Below, piece by piece: positions 43,587-55,503 of a stretch of DNA of 64,000 bases. Positions within the stretch are counted from its first letter, which is position 1; the number at the start of each line of letters is the position of its first letter. The stretch is from assembly GCA_951802425.1 (NCBI GenBank), contig OX637795.1:4940501-5004500 (forward strand), in the 5' to 3' direction. Under the pieces are notes generated by a model. The model had not been told where the DNA came from and ran no database searches. It worked only from the letters and a program-made list of their open reading frames with translations. This DNA is from Clavaria fumosa (lineage: Eukaryota; Basidiomycota; Agaricomycetes; Agaricales; Clavariaceae). Made by a program: the position numbers and the translations under genes.

Positions 43587-46500
43587 ACAGCATAGTCCTT
43601 GTGCAGATGGAGCATCTGCGCTTTCTTTCACTGCAAGCTAACCACTCAAGCTAGTCTTTTGAAATTTTGTGTGCCTATATCTACCCCTCTAATCCTCAAT
43701 TTCCATGGTTTACATTTTCCCCAAACTTATTTCCCAATGCATGCCAGAGCTGCTGACCAAACCAGTCAAAATTCTCCCATTTATCAAAACCAACCATAGG
43801 ATTCCAAAACAAATGCAATGCTATACTGGGCCATCCCATACCTATCATATTCCATCCCTCTCTCTCCCCTCCCATCACCCACAAAGCAACAATTCCAGCA
43901 TATAGTCAGAATCCAGTTCTCACATCCTCACACAAGTTTGTACTTGTGGTGGCACCTAAATCAAATGGGATCACATTGAAAGATTGAGTATAGTGCATGA
44001 ATAATACACCCTGACTTTGTTCCAATTACTCTGCCACATCCAGGACTACAGTTGCCTTCCTACAAACCTAAACAACACAAGTACCCATACAAGTTTGTAG
44101 GCCTCACAGCACAAGATCTAACCGTGAAAATCTCTTGAAATTGATCATGGATGCTCTAAATGATGACCACTATCATATAACATGCTAAACAGACTAAACT
44201 GTTTTTCTGCGAATGGTCCCTTGTTGCTCCTATCCTAACAGCATAGTCCTTGTGCAGATGGAGCATCTGCGCTTTCTTTCACTGCAAGCTAACCACTCAA
44301 GCTAGTCTTTTGAAATTTTGTGTGCCTATATCTACCCCTCTAATCCTCAATTTCCATGGTTTACATTTTTCCCAAACTTATTTCCCAATGCATGCCAGAG
44401 CTGCTGACCAAACCAGTCAAAATTCTCCCATTTATCAAAACCAACCATAGGATTCCAAAACAAATGCAATGCTATACTGGGCCATCCCATACCTATCATA
44501 TTCCATCCCTCTCTCTCCCCTCCCATCACCCACAAAGCAACAATTCCAGCATATAGTCAGAATCCAGTTCTCACATCCTCACACAAGTTTGTACTTGTGG
44601 TGGCACCTAAATCAAATGGGATCACATTGAAAGATTGAGTATAGTGCATGAATAATACACCCTGACTTTGTTCCAATTACTCTGCCACATCCAGGACTAC
44701 AGTTGCCTTCCTACAAACCTAAACAACACAAGTACCCATACAAGTTTGTAGGCCTCACAGCACAAGATCTAACCGTGAAAATCTCTTGAAATTGATCATG
44801 GATGCTCTAAATGATGACCACTATCATATAACATGCTAAACAGACTAAACTGTTTTTCTGCGAATGGTCCCTTGTTGCTCCTATCCTAACAGCATAGTCC
44901 TTGTGCAGATGGAGCATCTGCGCTTTCTTTCACTGCAAGCTAACCACTCAAGCTAGTCTTTTGAAATTTTGTGTGCCTATATCTACCCCTCTAATCCTCA
45001 ATTTCCATGGTTTACATTTTCCCCAAACTTATTTCCCAATGCATGCCAGAGCTGCTGACCAAACCAGTCAAAATTCTCCCATTTATCAAAACCAACCATA
45101 GGATTCCAAAACAAATGCAATGCTATACTGGGCCATCCCATACCTATCATATTCCATCCCTCTCTCTCCCCTCCCATCACCCACAAAGCAACAATTCCAG
45201 CATATAGTCAGAATCCAGTTCTCACATCCTCACACAAGTTTGTACTTGTGGTGGCACCTAAATCAAATGGGATCACATTGAAAGATTGAGTATAGTGCAT
45301 GAATAATACACCCTGACTTTGTTCCAATTACTCTGCCACATCCAGGACTACAGTTGCCTTCCTACAAACCTAAACAACACAAGTACCCATACAAGTTTGT
45401 AGGCCTCACAGCACAAGATCTAACCGTGAAAATCTCTTGAAATTGATCATGGATGCTCTAAATGATGACCACTATCATATAACATGCTAAACAGACTAAA
45501 CTGTTTTTCTGCGAATGGTCCCTTGTTGCTCCTATCCTAACAGCATAGTCCTTGTGCAGATGGAGCATCTGCGCTTTCTTTCACTGCAAGCTAACCACTC
45601 AAGCTAGTCTTTTGAAATTTTGTGTGCCTATATCTACCCCTCTAATCCTCAATTTCCATGGTTTACATTTTTCCCAAACTTATTTCCCAATGCATGCCAG
45701 AGCTGCTGACCAAACCAGTCAAAATTCTCCCATTTATCAAAACCAACCATAGGATTCCAAAACAAATGCAATGCTATACTGGGCCATCCCATACCTATCA
45801 TATTCCATCCCTCTCTCTCCCCTCCCATCACCCACAAAGCAACAATTCCAGCATATAGTCAGAATCCAGTTCTCACATCCTCACACAAGTTTGTACTTGT
45901 GGTGGCACCTAAATCAAATGGGATCACATTGAAAGATTGAGTATAGTGCATGAATAATACACCCTGACTTTGTTCCAATTACTCTGCCACATCCAGGACT
46001 ACAGTTGCCTTCCTACAAACCTAAACAACACAAGTACCCATACAAGTTTGTAGGCCTCACAGCACAAGATCTAACCGTGAAAATCTCTTGAAATTGATCA
46101 TGGATGCTCTAAATGATGACCACTATCATATAACATGCTAAACAGACTAAACTGTTTTTCTGCGAATGGTCCCTTGTTGCTCCTATCCTAACAGCATAGT
46201 CCTTGTGCAGATGGAGCATCTGCGCTTTCTTTCACTGCAAGCTAACCACTCAAGCTAGTCTTTTGAAATTTTGTGTGCCTATATCTACCCCTCTAATCCT
46301 CAATTTCCATGGTTTACATTTTTCCCAAACTTATTTCCCAATGCATGCCAGAGCTGCTGACCAAACCAGTCAAAATTCTCCCATTTATCAAAACCAACCA
46401 TAGGATTCCAAAACAAATGCAATGCTATACTGGGCCATCCCATACCTATCATATTCCATCCCTCTCTCTCCCCTCCCATCACCCACAAAGCAACAATTCC

Positions 46501-48926
46501 AGCATATAGTCAGAATCCAGTTCTCACATCCTCACACAAGTTTGTACTTGTGGTGGCACCTAAATCAAATGGGATCACATTGAAAGATTGAGTATAGTGC
46601 ATGAATAATACACCCTGACTTTGTTCCAATTACTCTGCCACATCCAGGACTACAGTTGCCTTCCTACAAACCTAAACAACACAAGTACCCATACAAGTTT
46701 GTAGGCCTCACAGCACAAGATCTAACCGTGAAAATCTCTTGAAATTGATCATGGATGCTCTAAATGATGACCACTATCATATAACATGCTAAACAGACTA
46801 AACTGTTTTTCTGCGAATGGTCCCTTGTTGCTCCTATCCTAACAGCATAGTCCTTGTGCAGATGGAGCATCTGCGCTTTCTTTCACTGCAAGCTAACCAC
46901 TCAAGCTAGTCTTTTGAAATTTTGTGTGCCTATATCTACCCCTCTAATCCTCAATTTCCATGGTTTACATTTTTCCCAAACTTATTTCCCAATGCATGCC
47001 AGAGCTGCTGACCAAACCAGTCAAAATTCTCCCATTTATCAAAACCAACCATAGGATTCCAAAACAAATGCAATGCTATACTGGGCCATCCCATACCTAT
47101 CATATTCCATCCCTCTCTCTCCCCTCCCATCACCCACAAAGCAACAATTCCAGCATATAGTCAGAATCCAGTTCTCACATCCTCACACAAGTTTGTACTT
47201 GTGGTGGCACCTAAATCAAATGGGATCACATTGAAAGATTGAGTATAGTGCATGAATAATACACCCTGACTTTGTTCCAATTACTCTGCCACATCCAGGA
47301 CTACAGTTGCCTTCCTACAAACCTAAACAACACAAGTACCCATACAAGTTTGTAGGCCTCACAGCACAAGATCTAACCGTGAAAATCTCTTGAAATTGAT
47401 CATGGATGCTCTAAATGATGACCACTATCATATAACATGCTAAACAGACTAAACTGTTTTTCTGCGAATGGTCCCTTGTTGCTCCTATCCTAACAGCATA
47501 GTCCTTGTGCAGATGGAGCATCTGCGCTTTCTTTCACTGCAAGCTAACCACTCAAGCTAGTCTTTTGAAATTTTGTGTGCCTATATCTACCCCTCTAATC
47601 CTCAATTTCCATGGTTTACATTTTCCCCAAACTTATTTCCCAATGCATGCCAGAGCTGCTGACCAAACCAGTCAAAATTCTCCCATTTATCAAAACCAAC
47701 CATAGGATTCCAAAACAAATGCAATGCTATACTGGGCCATCCCATACCTATCATATTCCATCCCTCTCTCTCCCCTCCCATCACCCACAAAGCAACAATT
47801 CCAGCATATAGTCAGAATCCAGTTCTCACATCCTCACACAAGTTTGTACTTGTGGTGGCACCTAAATCAAATGGGATCACATTGAAAGATTGAGTATAGT
47901 GCATGAATAATACACCCTGACTTTGTTCCAATTACTCTGCCACATCCAGGACTACAGTTGCCTTCCTACAAACCTAAACAACACAAGTACCCATACAAGT
48001 TTGTAGGCCTCACAGCACAAGATCTAACCGTGAAAATCTCTTGAAATTGATCATGGATGCTCTAAATGATGACCACTATCATATAACATGCTAAACAGAC
48101 TAAACTGTTTTTCTGCGAATGGTCCCTTGTTGCTCCTATCCTAACAGCATAGTCCTTGTGCAGATGGAGCATCTGCGCTTTCTTTCACTGCAAGCTAACC
48201 ACTCAAGCTAGTCTTTTGAAATTTTGTGTGCCTATATCTACCCCTCTAATCCTCAATTTCCATGGTTTACATTTTCCCCAAACTTATTTCCCAATGCATG
48301 CCAGAGCTGCTGACCAAACCAGTCAAAATTCTCCCATTTATCAAAACCAACCATAGGATTCCAAAACAAATGCAATGCTATACTGGGCCATCCCATACCT
48401 ATCATATTCCATCCCTCTCTCTCCCCTCCCATCACCCACAAAGCAACAATTCCAGCATATAGTCAGAATCCAGTTCTCACATCCTCACACAAGTTTGTAC
48501 TTGTGGTGGCACCTAAATCAAATGGGATCACATTGAAAGATTGAGTATAGTGCATGAATAATACACCCTGACTTTGTTCCAATTACTCTGCCACATCCAG
48601 GACTACAGTTGCCTTCCTACAAACCTAAACAACACAAGTACCCATACAAGTTTGTAGGCCTCACAGCACAAGATCTAACCGTGAAAATCTCTTGAAATTG
48701 ATCATGGATGCTCTAAATGATGACCACTATCATATAACATGCTAAACAGACTAAACTGTTTTTCTGCGAATGGTCCCTTGTTGCTCCTATCCTAACAGCA
48801 TAGTCCTTGTGCAGATGGAGCATCTGCGCTTTCTTTCACTGCAAGCTAACCACTCAAGCTAGTCTTTTGAAATTTTGTGTGCCTATATCTACCCCTCTAA
48901 TCCTCAATTTCCATGGTTTACATTTG
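43587..48926. repeat. Satellite B tandem array (651-bp unit, 8.2 copies)
   Basis: Units start (AACAGCATAGTCC) at about 43587, 44238, 44889, 45540, 46191, 46842, 47493, 48144 and a partial one at 48795. Copies differ at hardly more than one site (TTTTCCCC versus TTTTTCCC about 140 bp into the unit). Each begins with the hairpin GCAGATG-GAG-CATCTGC. The recurring 62-66 codon frames are not credible genes. Confidence 0.96.
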
Positions 48927-49277
48927 GTGCTTTCCCTCAAAACTTTTTTTCACCCCAAAAATTCATTTAGGGTTCCTGGGGTCTTCCAGCAAAATTTGAA
49001 ATATAGTAGCTGTGAAGTAGTTATTAGAAGAACATATACAGCTGACTGATAGCTGCATATATGAATGTTGATGTTGTCATGTCATGAGGTGGGTCACATG
49101 GTGATGCTTGTGACCATGGGTAATACTGGTAATGTGAATAAGACTAATGTATTCATGTGGCACAATGTGCCAGATGAAGGGTTTGTACCATGGCATATCA
49201 TACATAGTATTGGAGGCTGCTGGTGTGCCATCATTGTTGTTAGCTGCTGGTGCATCATCATTGTTGTTAGCTGCTGG
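48927..49277. other. Unclassified segment before LTR-D (duplicate)
   Basis: 48927-48965 is a short unique A/T-rich linker; 48966-49277 duplicates 35387-35670. Confidence 0.45.
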
Positions 49278-49567
49278 TGTTAGGATTGCTTACCTAAGCC
49301 ATCCCAAAGAGGAGTTGTGGAGAAACTGGGGAGGCTTGTTGGAAGGCCACATGACCTGTGGCTGAGAGTCAGATTACTTAATCCCCAAAGTCACCTGACC
49401 TGCACCTTAGCATGTCACATGATCCAAGGGTCCAAGCATGAGAACACCAGCAAGTGCTGAAGCATTCACTATAAGTACTTTGCCTTTTCCTCTTTTGTAC
49501 TCTTTTCCCCTTATCTTAGTATTGTCATCATAACCTTACCCTTAAGTTGTGTGAGCCCAGTCTGATA
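49278..49567 (+). repeat. LTR-D of element D3 (5' LTR, plus)
   Basis: 290 bp, TGTTAGGATTG to GTCTGATA. The PBS that follows (49569-49579) reads AATACCAAGAT, one mismatch to the self-primer. First part of element D3, which continues beyond the nested D1. Confidence 0.85.
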
Positions 49568-49789
49568 TAATACCAAGATCTGCCCATCTGCCCTAGCCCT
49601 GTGTCCTAACCCAGCTAGCCTGGACCTTTAATTTCAAACTGTGACACATTGTCACAGCTCAGCCCCTATCATCCTCTTCTCCTTTTCCTTGCCTGTGGTG
49701 TGTAACAGAACCACACAAAATTTTTACTGTGTGTAGATACACATGACCCAACCTGGAGGATGACTACTGTGACCCTCTCTGAGTGATAC

Positions 49790-50068
49790 CAAGTGCCCAG
49801 CAACACTGCCCACCACTCACTCAAGGCCTGGAACTTTATGTTCCAGTGCCATAGAATGATGCTGGACCTAGCTGTTGCCCTTCAATGGGCAGAAAAGGAA
49901 CTTCTGTATTTTCCTCTAATCCCTTCACCTCCTGTTTATGGCAAACCTGACTACCTATACTACAGACCTGGTGAAGGTCCTCTTTGCTCTGAGCACAATT
50001 GCTGGAGAAGGATTTGCTGCAGAATGGGCAAATATGAAGGCATCCTGGGTAATGGTGAGGCCAGAACC
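49790..50068 (+). pseudogene. Element D3 gag, 5' part
   Basis: Plus-strand gag start: LYFPLIPSPPVYGKPDY region in shifted frames and MANLTTYTTDLVKVLFALST, GFAAEWANMK. The frame is interrupted at 50068 by D1. It resumes at 55504 after the duplicated GAACC. Confidence 0.8.
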
Positions 50069-50359
50069 TATCAGACTGGGTCTCACACAACTTAAGTGTA
50101 AGGTCATGACAACAATACTAAGATAAGGGGAAAAGGGTACAAGAATGGAAAAGACGTAGTATATATAGCGAACGCTTCGGCATTTGCCGGCATTCCCACG
50201 CTCGGACCTCTCGGATCACGTGACGCGCCCAGGCCCAAGTCATGTGATCTCCCAATTATGTAATCTTCCACCACAGGTCATGTGACCTTCCAACAATCTT
50301 CTCTAATTTCTCCACAACTCCTCTTTTTTTTGGGATGGCTTAGGTAAGCAATCCTAACA
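50069..50359 (-). repeat. Element D1 3' LTR
   Basis: TGTTAGGATTG (minus) at 50359 to CTGATA at 50069. TCACGTGA at 50216-50223. The self-primer complement is perfect over 11 nt (50114-50124). Confidence 0.92.
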
Positions 50360-50372
50360 TCACCCCCCTCTT
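50360..50372 (-). other. Element D1 polypurine tract
   Basis: AAGAGGGGGGTGA on the minus strand directly before the 3' LTR. Confidence 0.8.
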
Positions 50373-50385
50373 AAGGCTGGGCGTC

Positions 50386-50990
50386 TCAACCAGCTAGCTT
50401 GGCCTTGTCAGGGTGGGCAAGGAAGAAGTCCCGGAGCAGCAGCGTTATGTTGGTGAAGTTCCTACGTGGCTCCCAAGTGTTTTCCTCCACTGGGTATCCC
50501 AACCACTTCACCAAGTACTTCACCCCATGCCCCACCTTCTTGACATCAAGGATTGCCTCCACATCATACTCCAGGTGGTCATCTTCAATTGTAGGGGGTG
50601 GAGGGGGAGGTAGATTCTGGGAAGGGAAGGAAGGGGGATGGTATGGCGTCAACAGCAACTCGTTGAAGACCCGATGGATGCGCCAGGCCCGAGGGAGCTT
50701 GAGGTGATACCCAGCAGGTCCCACCTTCTCCTCAACTGCGAAGGGGCCTGCTCTCCTGTTGTCAAGCTTTTTAGAGGGCCGGTCCATCTTCAGGTCTCTA
50801 GTATCCAGCCAGACCAGATCTCCCTCAGAGTACTTCTGACTTGGGCGTTTCCCCTTATCGTAGCTCTTCTTCATCACTGCCGCCACTTTCTCCATCACCT
50901 CCTTGGCTGCTCTTCGGGACTCCGTGAGCTTAGTCATCCACTCATCTGCTGGTTCACCTCAGAAGGTAGGTGGAGTCCCCCATTCCACAG
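50386..50990 (-). pseudogene. Element D1: integrase C-terminus and chromodomain
   Basis: Reads TPVEWGTPPTF, stop (TGA 50959-50961), GEPADEWMTKLTESRRAAKE, the integrase C-terminal barrel (KYSEGDLVWLDTRDL, KLDNRRAGPFAVEEKVG) and a canonical chromodomain (EYDVEAILDVKKVG, YLVKWLGYPVEENTWEPR). It ends 13 bp before the PPT, so unlike families A and S there is no room for an extra 3' ORF. A frameshift near 50993 separates it from the core. Confidence 0.88.
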
Positions 50991-50993
50991 GTG

Positions 50994-52646
50994 TCATCCA
51001 TAATCAAGGAAGAAAGGCATCTGTCCTGTCGCGGAGTGCTCACGATTGTTAAGAGCAAACTCAGCAGTTGACAACCACTCAGCCCAATCATCCTGGAGGT
51101 GGTCCACATAGGCCTGGAGATAGATCTCCATCTCCTGATTCGCCTGCTCCATCTGCCCATCAGTCTGTGGGTGGAAGGCCGTACTCAGGTTTGCCTTTAC
51201 TCGGATCATAGAGTAGAACTCCTTCATGAACTGAGACACAAACTGGGAGCCTCGGTCACTCACAACCTTATGAGGGACTCCATGGTCCCGAAACACTTGA
51301 TCTTGGAGGAGATGCGCTGCTCCAAGTCCCGTGAGGTCGAGCCCGATCGCTTCAAGCAGTGTCTGTTTTGTGAACTTGTTGACGATGACAAGGATGGCAT
51401 TATGTCCACGGGAGAGGGGGAGGGGACCAACTATGTCCCATGAGATCACTGACCAGGGACCATTGGGAACTGGATGGGGGTGCAGTGGGGCAGCACACTT
51501 GGTACAGTCAGGCTTTGTCCTCTGGCATGTCTCACACCCCTGGGCATACTGATCTGCATCCTTCACCATGTCTGGCCACCAATAACCCTTCACCAGTGCC
51601 GCTCTCAACTTCCGGGGTCCAGGGTATCCAGCAGCAGGGAGGTCATGCTCAAACTCAAGGACAGCCTCACGAGCTCCTAGGGGGACCCAAGTGACTATCC
51701 CCTTTTGCCAGAGTCCAGCACAATCTCGTGTCCACTCGTCATCAAGCTCCTCTGGCTTCTGTATGTGTACCGCGCAATTTTTCTGGAGTAGCGTCTCCAT
51801 TTCTGATGTGAACGACACACAGACTTCTGTTTCCGGGAAAACCTGCACTGGTGCATCCTCCTCCACCATCTCTCCATAGTCTGGTCTCCGGGAGAGTGCA
51901 TCTGCCTTCATATTCGACTTGCCAGTGCAATACTTTATCTCAAAGTCAAAGCACTGGAGCTCTCCAACCCAATGGACCTGCCTCGGTTTCAACTTCTGGG
52001 GCTTCTGGAAGTACTGGAGGTTCGCATGGTCCGTCCAGATCTCAATCGTCTCATCTGCTCCAATGAGGTATGCCCGCCACTCACGAAGTGCCCGAATCAC
52101 AGCCAAGAACTCCTTGTCATACACATTGTAGTTCTTCTCAGCTGCAGTGAGGGCCTTGGAGATATAGTCAACAACTCTCCAGGTTCCATCCATCTGCTAC
52201 TGTGAGAGCACTCCACCAGTCACCAGGTTACTTGCATCTGTCTCTACCTTCCATCTCCCTTTGTCCTGAGGCAGAGCCAAGACCGGGGCCGATACAAGTG
52301 CCTGACAGAGATCTCGGAAGGCTGCTTCCTCCTCCTCCTCCCATTTCCATGGAACATTCCCAGTCAGCCGGAAGAGTGGCTTTGCCTGAGCAGAAAGATT
52401 TGGGATGTGCTGGCGGAGGTAGTTCAACATCCCATTGAACCTCTGGACATCCTTCACATTCCTAGGACGTGGCCAATCTCGGACTGCTGCACCCTTGGCC
52501 AGATCATGCTCTAGTCTGTTGTGGGAGATCTTCATCCCCAGGAAGATAATCTCACTCTTCTCAAACTCGCATTTACTGAGTTTGAGACACAACCCATTCT
52601 CTCCAAGCTTCCTCAAGACCCGATCCATCCAGTACCGGTAGTCCAC
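50994..52646 (-). pseudogene. Element D1: RT thumb, RNase H and integrase core
   Basis: One frame with a single TAG (52197-52199, LSQ-stop-QMDGTWRVVDY). It contains the RT thumb (YWMDRVLRKLGENGL, LGMKISHNRLEHD), RNase H (VETDASNLVTGGVL, NVYDKEFLAVIRALREWR, TDHANLQYF, KADALSR) and integrase (zinc CETCQRTK; SWDIVGPLP, SDRGSQFVSQF, DGQMEQANQ). The RNase H and integrase catalytic acidic residues are present. Confidence 0.9.
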
Positions 52647-52649
52647 AGG

Positions 52650-53637
52650 GTGTCAGGAAGGTGCAGCGGTGCTGGTGCTCGGGCCAGACCTGCATGGATG
52701 GGAAACCTCCCTTTGCATCAATCTTAGAGTAGATCAATGCTCCCTTAAGCACATCCACTGTGTCTCGGATGCGGGGAAGGGGGTACTTGTCCTTGACCAG
52801 GTGTGCATTCAGCCTCGAGTAGTCGATAATTGGCCACAGCTTGTCCTTCTCATGTTTGAAGAAGAAGGGGCTGGCATACAGGGATTTCGAGGGCTGGATT
52901 CGTCCAGAAGCAAGCTGCTCATCCACCCAACACTTCATCTCCACCATCTCCTGCCGTGTCAGTGAGTATAGCTTGGAGGAGAGGTGCTCTGGGTCCTTTT
53001 TGAACTCAATTTTAATATCAAAGTCTGGTCGGGAGCAGGGAAGCTCATCCCACTTCGCTTCATTAAAAACCAAAGGGTAGCAGCTGGGCCAATCAGGGGT
53101 AGGGCCAGAGTTGGGAAAACAGGTGTCCGGAATACTCGTGGATGCGAGGGTACTCGTTTTTGGGGGTGCAGGGGCTCGAGGGGATGGGGAACACTGTGGG
53201 GGGCAGCAGGTAAGGCTCAGCTCTGCCTTCTTCCAGTCGATGTCAGGGTTGTGTCGCTTGAGCCAGTCATGCCCAAGGATGACCTTGTGGGATTGGATCT
53301 TTCCCAGCAGCAAATGGACCCATTCACGATGGTTGCCCACCTTCACCAGCAGCTCAATTCCAAAGCAGATTTTACCCTCTCTGTTCTGTGACCCATCCAC
53401 ATTGTACATCGTGATCAGGTTCAGCAAGGGAGATGGCTCCAGGCCCACTCTTTTCGCCCACTCCAAATCCATGAAACAGTTGGTGCATCCTGAGTCAACA
53501 AGGGCCTTCGTCATAGCCCACTTGCCAGTGCTGAGGGCCTCCAAGTGCACCTGGATGGCTAGCTCTCGTGGCACACGTTTCTCCACCTCTGGCTGCACCT
53601 TGGTTGGGTGCTCTGCCAGTCTCACTTCCTCTTTCAC
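52650..53637 (-). pseudogene. Element D1: protease and 5' RT, polymerase box deleted
   Basis: Protease with KALVDSGCTNCFMD (DSG intact) and ILGHDWLKRHNPDIDW, a Pro-rich linker, RT fingers and palm (CWVDEQLASGRIQPSKS, RPIIDYSRLNAHLVKDKYP, ALIYSKIDAKGGFPSMQ) to LTPCGL. It then jumps to YRYWMDRV; about 50 codons including the YVDD box, present in D4, are missing, and the frame shifts at the joint near 52650. Confidence 0.88.
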
Positions 53638-53681
53638 CTCAGCCCCAATTCAGGTATGTCTCCGCTGCAAGATAGTATACT

Positions 53682-54638
53682 TCAGTATACTTGCTGTGGG
53701 CACAGGGATGGAATGGGGGCTGGAACGACTCTTCTCTCCAGCCAGAGTCCTCCTTTTCTCTCAAGTGGCTCCAGTTTTGCTTGGAGCAATGCAATCTCTC
53801 TCTGGTAGTCCTCCGTTGTTTGGGGGGTACCTGGCACTCCACAGGTTCGGGCTCTTGGGACCTGCAGATGCATGTCGGGCAGGGGGCAGAAACGGATGGC
53901 ATGCCCAATCTGGTGGCATCGGAAACAACATCTCTCATCAGCAGGGGCACATCCATGGCCCATGGCCACATTCAGAGGGTGCAAGAGGGCCGCGGCAGGT
54001 CGCGAAAGGGTCGCGGTGGGTTGCACAGGGGTTGCAATGGGTCGCTGTGTCTGTTCCATGACTATCGAATCAAATCGCCTTTGCTGGGCATCCAGTCTTT
54101 CTGCCAGCACTTTCCATTCTCCATAAGTCTCTGGCATTGGGGAGACACCATAGATCCTCTCCACCAACCTCCTACTCAGGTTCAACTCCAGCCAATGGAC
54201 CAGGATTCCTGAGTCCTTCTCTGCACTCAACTCCGCCCGTCAGAACAGCATCTCGAATCTCGCAAAGAACTCTGGTGCCGTCATGGCACCCTGTTTCAAC
54301 CCTGCAATATCGGCAAGGGCAGTCGCACGGTTGTTCGGGTCATCAAATGCCTGCTTCATCTCCTCCGCAAACTCCACCCAGGTTCCGGCCTTGCCACTAC
54401 CCAGGATCTCTTCCACTTTCATATTCGCCCATTCAGCAGCAAATCCATCTCCAGTAATTTTGCTCAAAGCAAGGAGGACCTTCACCAGGTCTGTAGCATA
54501 GGTAGTCGGGTTCGCCATAAACAAGAGGTGAAGTGATCAGAGGAATGTACAGAAGTTCCTTTTCTGCCCATCAAAGGGGGCAACAGATAGCTCAAGCCTC
54601 ATAGGTTGGGCTACAGGCGGGGCGACATGGTCTGCCAT
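53682..54638 (-). pseudogene. Element D1: gag
   Basis: ATG at 54638 (MADHVAPPVAQPMRLEL). TGA at 54537-54539 and TGA at 54240-54242 break an otherwise continuous frame. Capsid-like domain (ANPTTYATDLVKVLLALSKI, WVEFAEEMKQAFDDPNN, FFARFEMLF), then LVHWLELNLSRRLVERIYG and a zinc knuckle CFRCHQIGHAIRFC (C-x2-C-x4-H-x4-C). Confidence 0.87.
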
Positions 54639-55200
54639 CACAGGCCCTGGATGCTGTAAATAAAGTTCCGGGCCTTGGGCACTCAGGATTTCTTCGATCT
54701 CTTAACAGTCCTGTCCTCTTAGGCTGCTCTTCTGTGTACTTATGTACCTATAGAACTCTTATTCTATGAAACTTTTGTTAATGTGGGGCCCGAATGGTGT
54801 CCCAGGTGGTCGCTCCACAACTCCTAATGAGTTGCCCGTGCGCCCTTCTGACAATGGTCACAGAGCAAGGGCCCTGTCCACTGGACCAGGAAACTACAGA
54901 AAGACTATGTAGGGGCCTTTCCTTGCCCTGTACACTACACGATTCACTGGTACGTAGTTGTAAAACAAAGTTCCGGGCCTTGGGCACTCGGTATCACTTG
55001 GGAAGAGTCACAGTAGACTTCCTCTGGGTCTGGTCACGTGTATCTACACACAGTAAAAATTTCGCGCGGTTCTGTTACACACCGCGGGCAGGGTAAAGGA
55101 GAAGAGGATGATAGGGGCTGAGCTGTGACAACGTGTCACAGTTTGAAATTAAGGGTCCAGGCTAGCCGGGTTAGGACACGGGGCTAGGGCGGACAGGCAG
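54639..55200 (-). other. Element D1 leader, no gene
   Basis: Untranslated region between PBS and gag, partly shared with D3 and D5 leaders. A block around AAAGTTCCGGGCCTTGGGCA occurs twice (54665 and 54967). Includes the TGTGACA-ACG-TGTCACA hairpin at about 55122. Confidence 0.55.
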
Positions 55201-55211
55201 ATCTTAGTATT
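55201..55211 (-). other. Element D1 primer-binding site (self-priming type)
   Basis: AATACTAAGAT on minus, one base after the 5' LTR. It pairs with GTCTTAGTATT in the 5' LTR (plus 55258-55268) over 10 nt plus a G-U, and over 11 nt with the 3' LTR copy. Confidence 0.7.
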
Positions 55212-55212
55212 A

Positions 55213-55503
55213 TATCAGACTGGGTCTCACACAACTTAAGCGTAAGGTCATGACGACAATACTAAGACAAGGGGAAAAGGGTACAAGAATGGAAAAGACA
55301 TAGTATATATAGTGAACACTTCGGCATTTGCCGGCGTTCCCACGCTCGGACCTCTCGGATCACGTGACGCGCCCAGGCCCAAGTCATGTGATCTCCCGAT
55401 TATGTAATCCTCCACCACAGGTCATGTGACCTTCCAACAATCTTCTCTAATTTCTCCACAACTCCTCTTTTTTTTGGGATGGCTTAGGTAAGCAATCCTA
55501 ACA
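55213..55503 (-). repeat. Element D1 5' LTR
   Basis: 291 bp, TGTTAGGATTG at 55503. Contains TATATATA (55304-55311) and three E-box-like sites: TCACGTGA 55360-55367, TCATGTGA 55384-55391 and 55422-55429. Confidence 0.92.

Larger units (their letters stand above)
50069..55503 (-). mobile_element. Element D1: complete chromodomain gypsy element nested in D3
   Basis: 5435 bp, minus strand. LTRs 55213-55503 and 50069-50359 (291 bp each), TSD GAACC (50064-50068 and 55504-55508), PBS, PPT, gag, PR, RT, RNase H, IN and chromodomain in order. Inactive: several stops, an RT deletion and a frameshift. Confidence 0.93.

Noticed and set aside
43599..48462. Recurring 62-66 codon frames in satellite B as small genes
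   Set aside because: They repeat once per monomer on both strands, and carry no domain.
53111..54061. 316-codon plus-strand frame opposite D1 gag-pol
   Set aside because: Shadow of the minus-strand gag and protease; Trp/Ser/Cys-rich with no domain.
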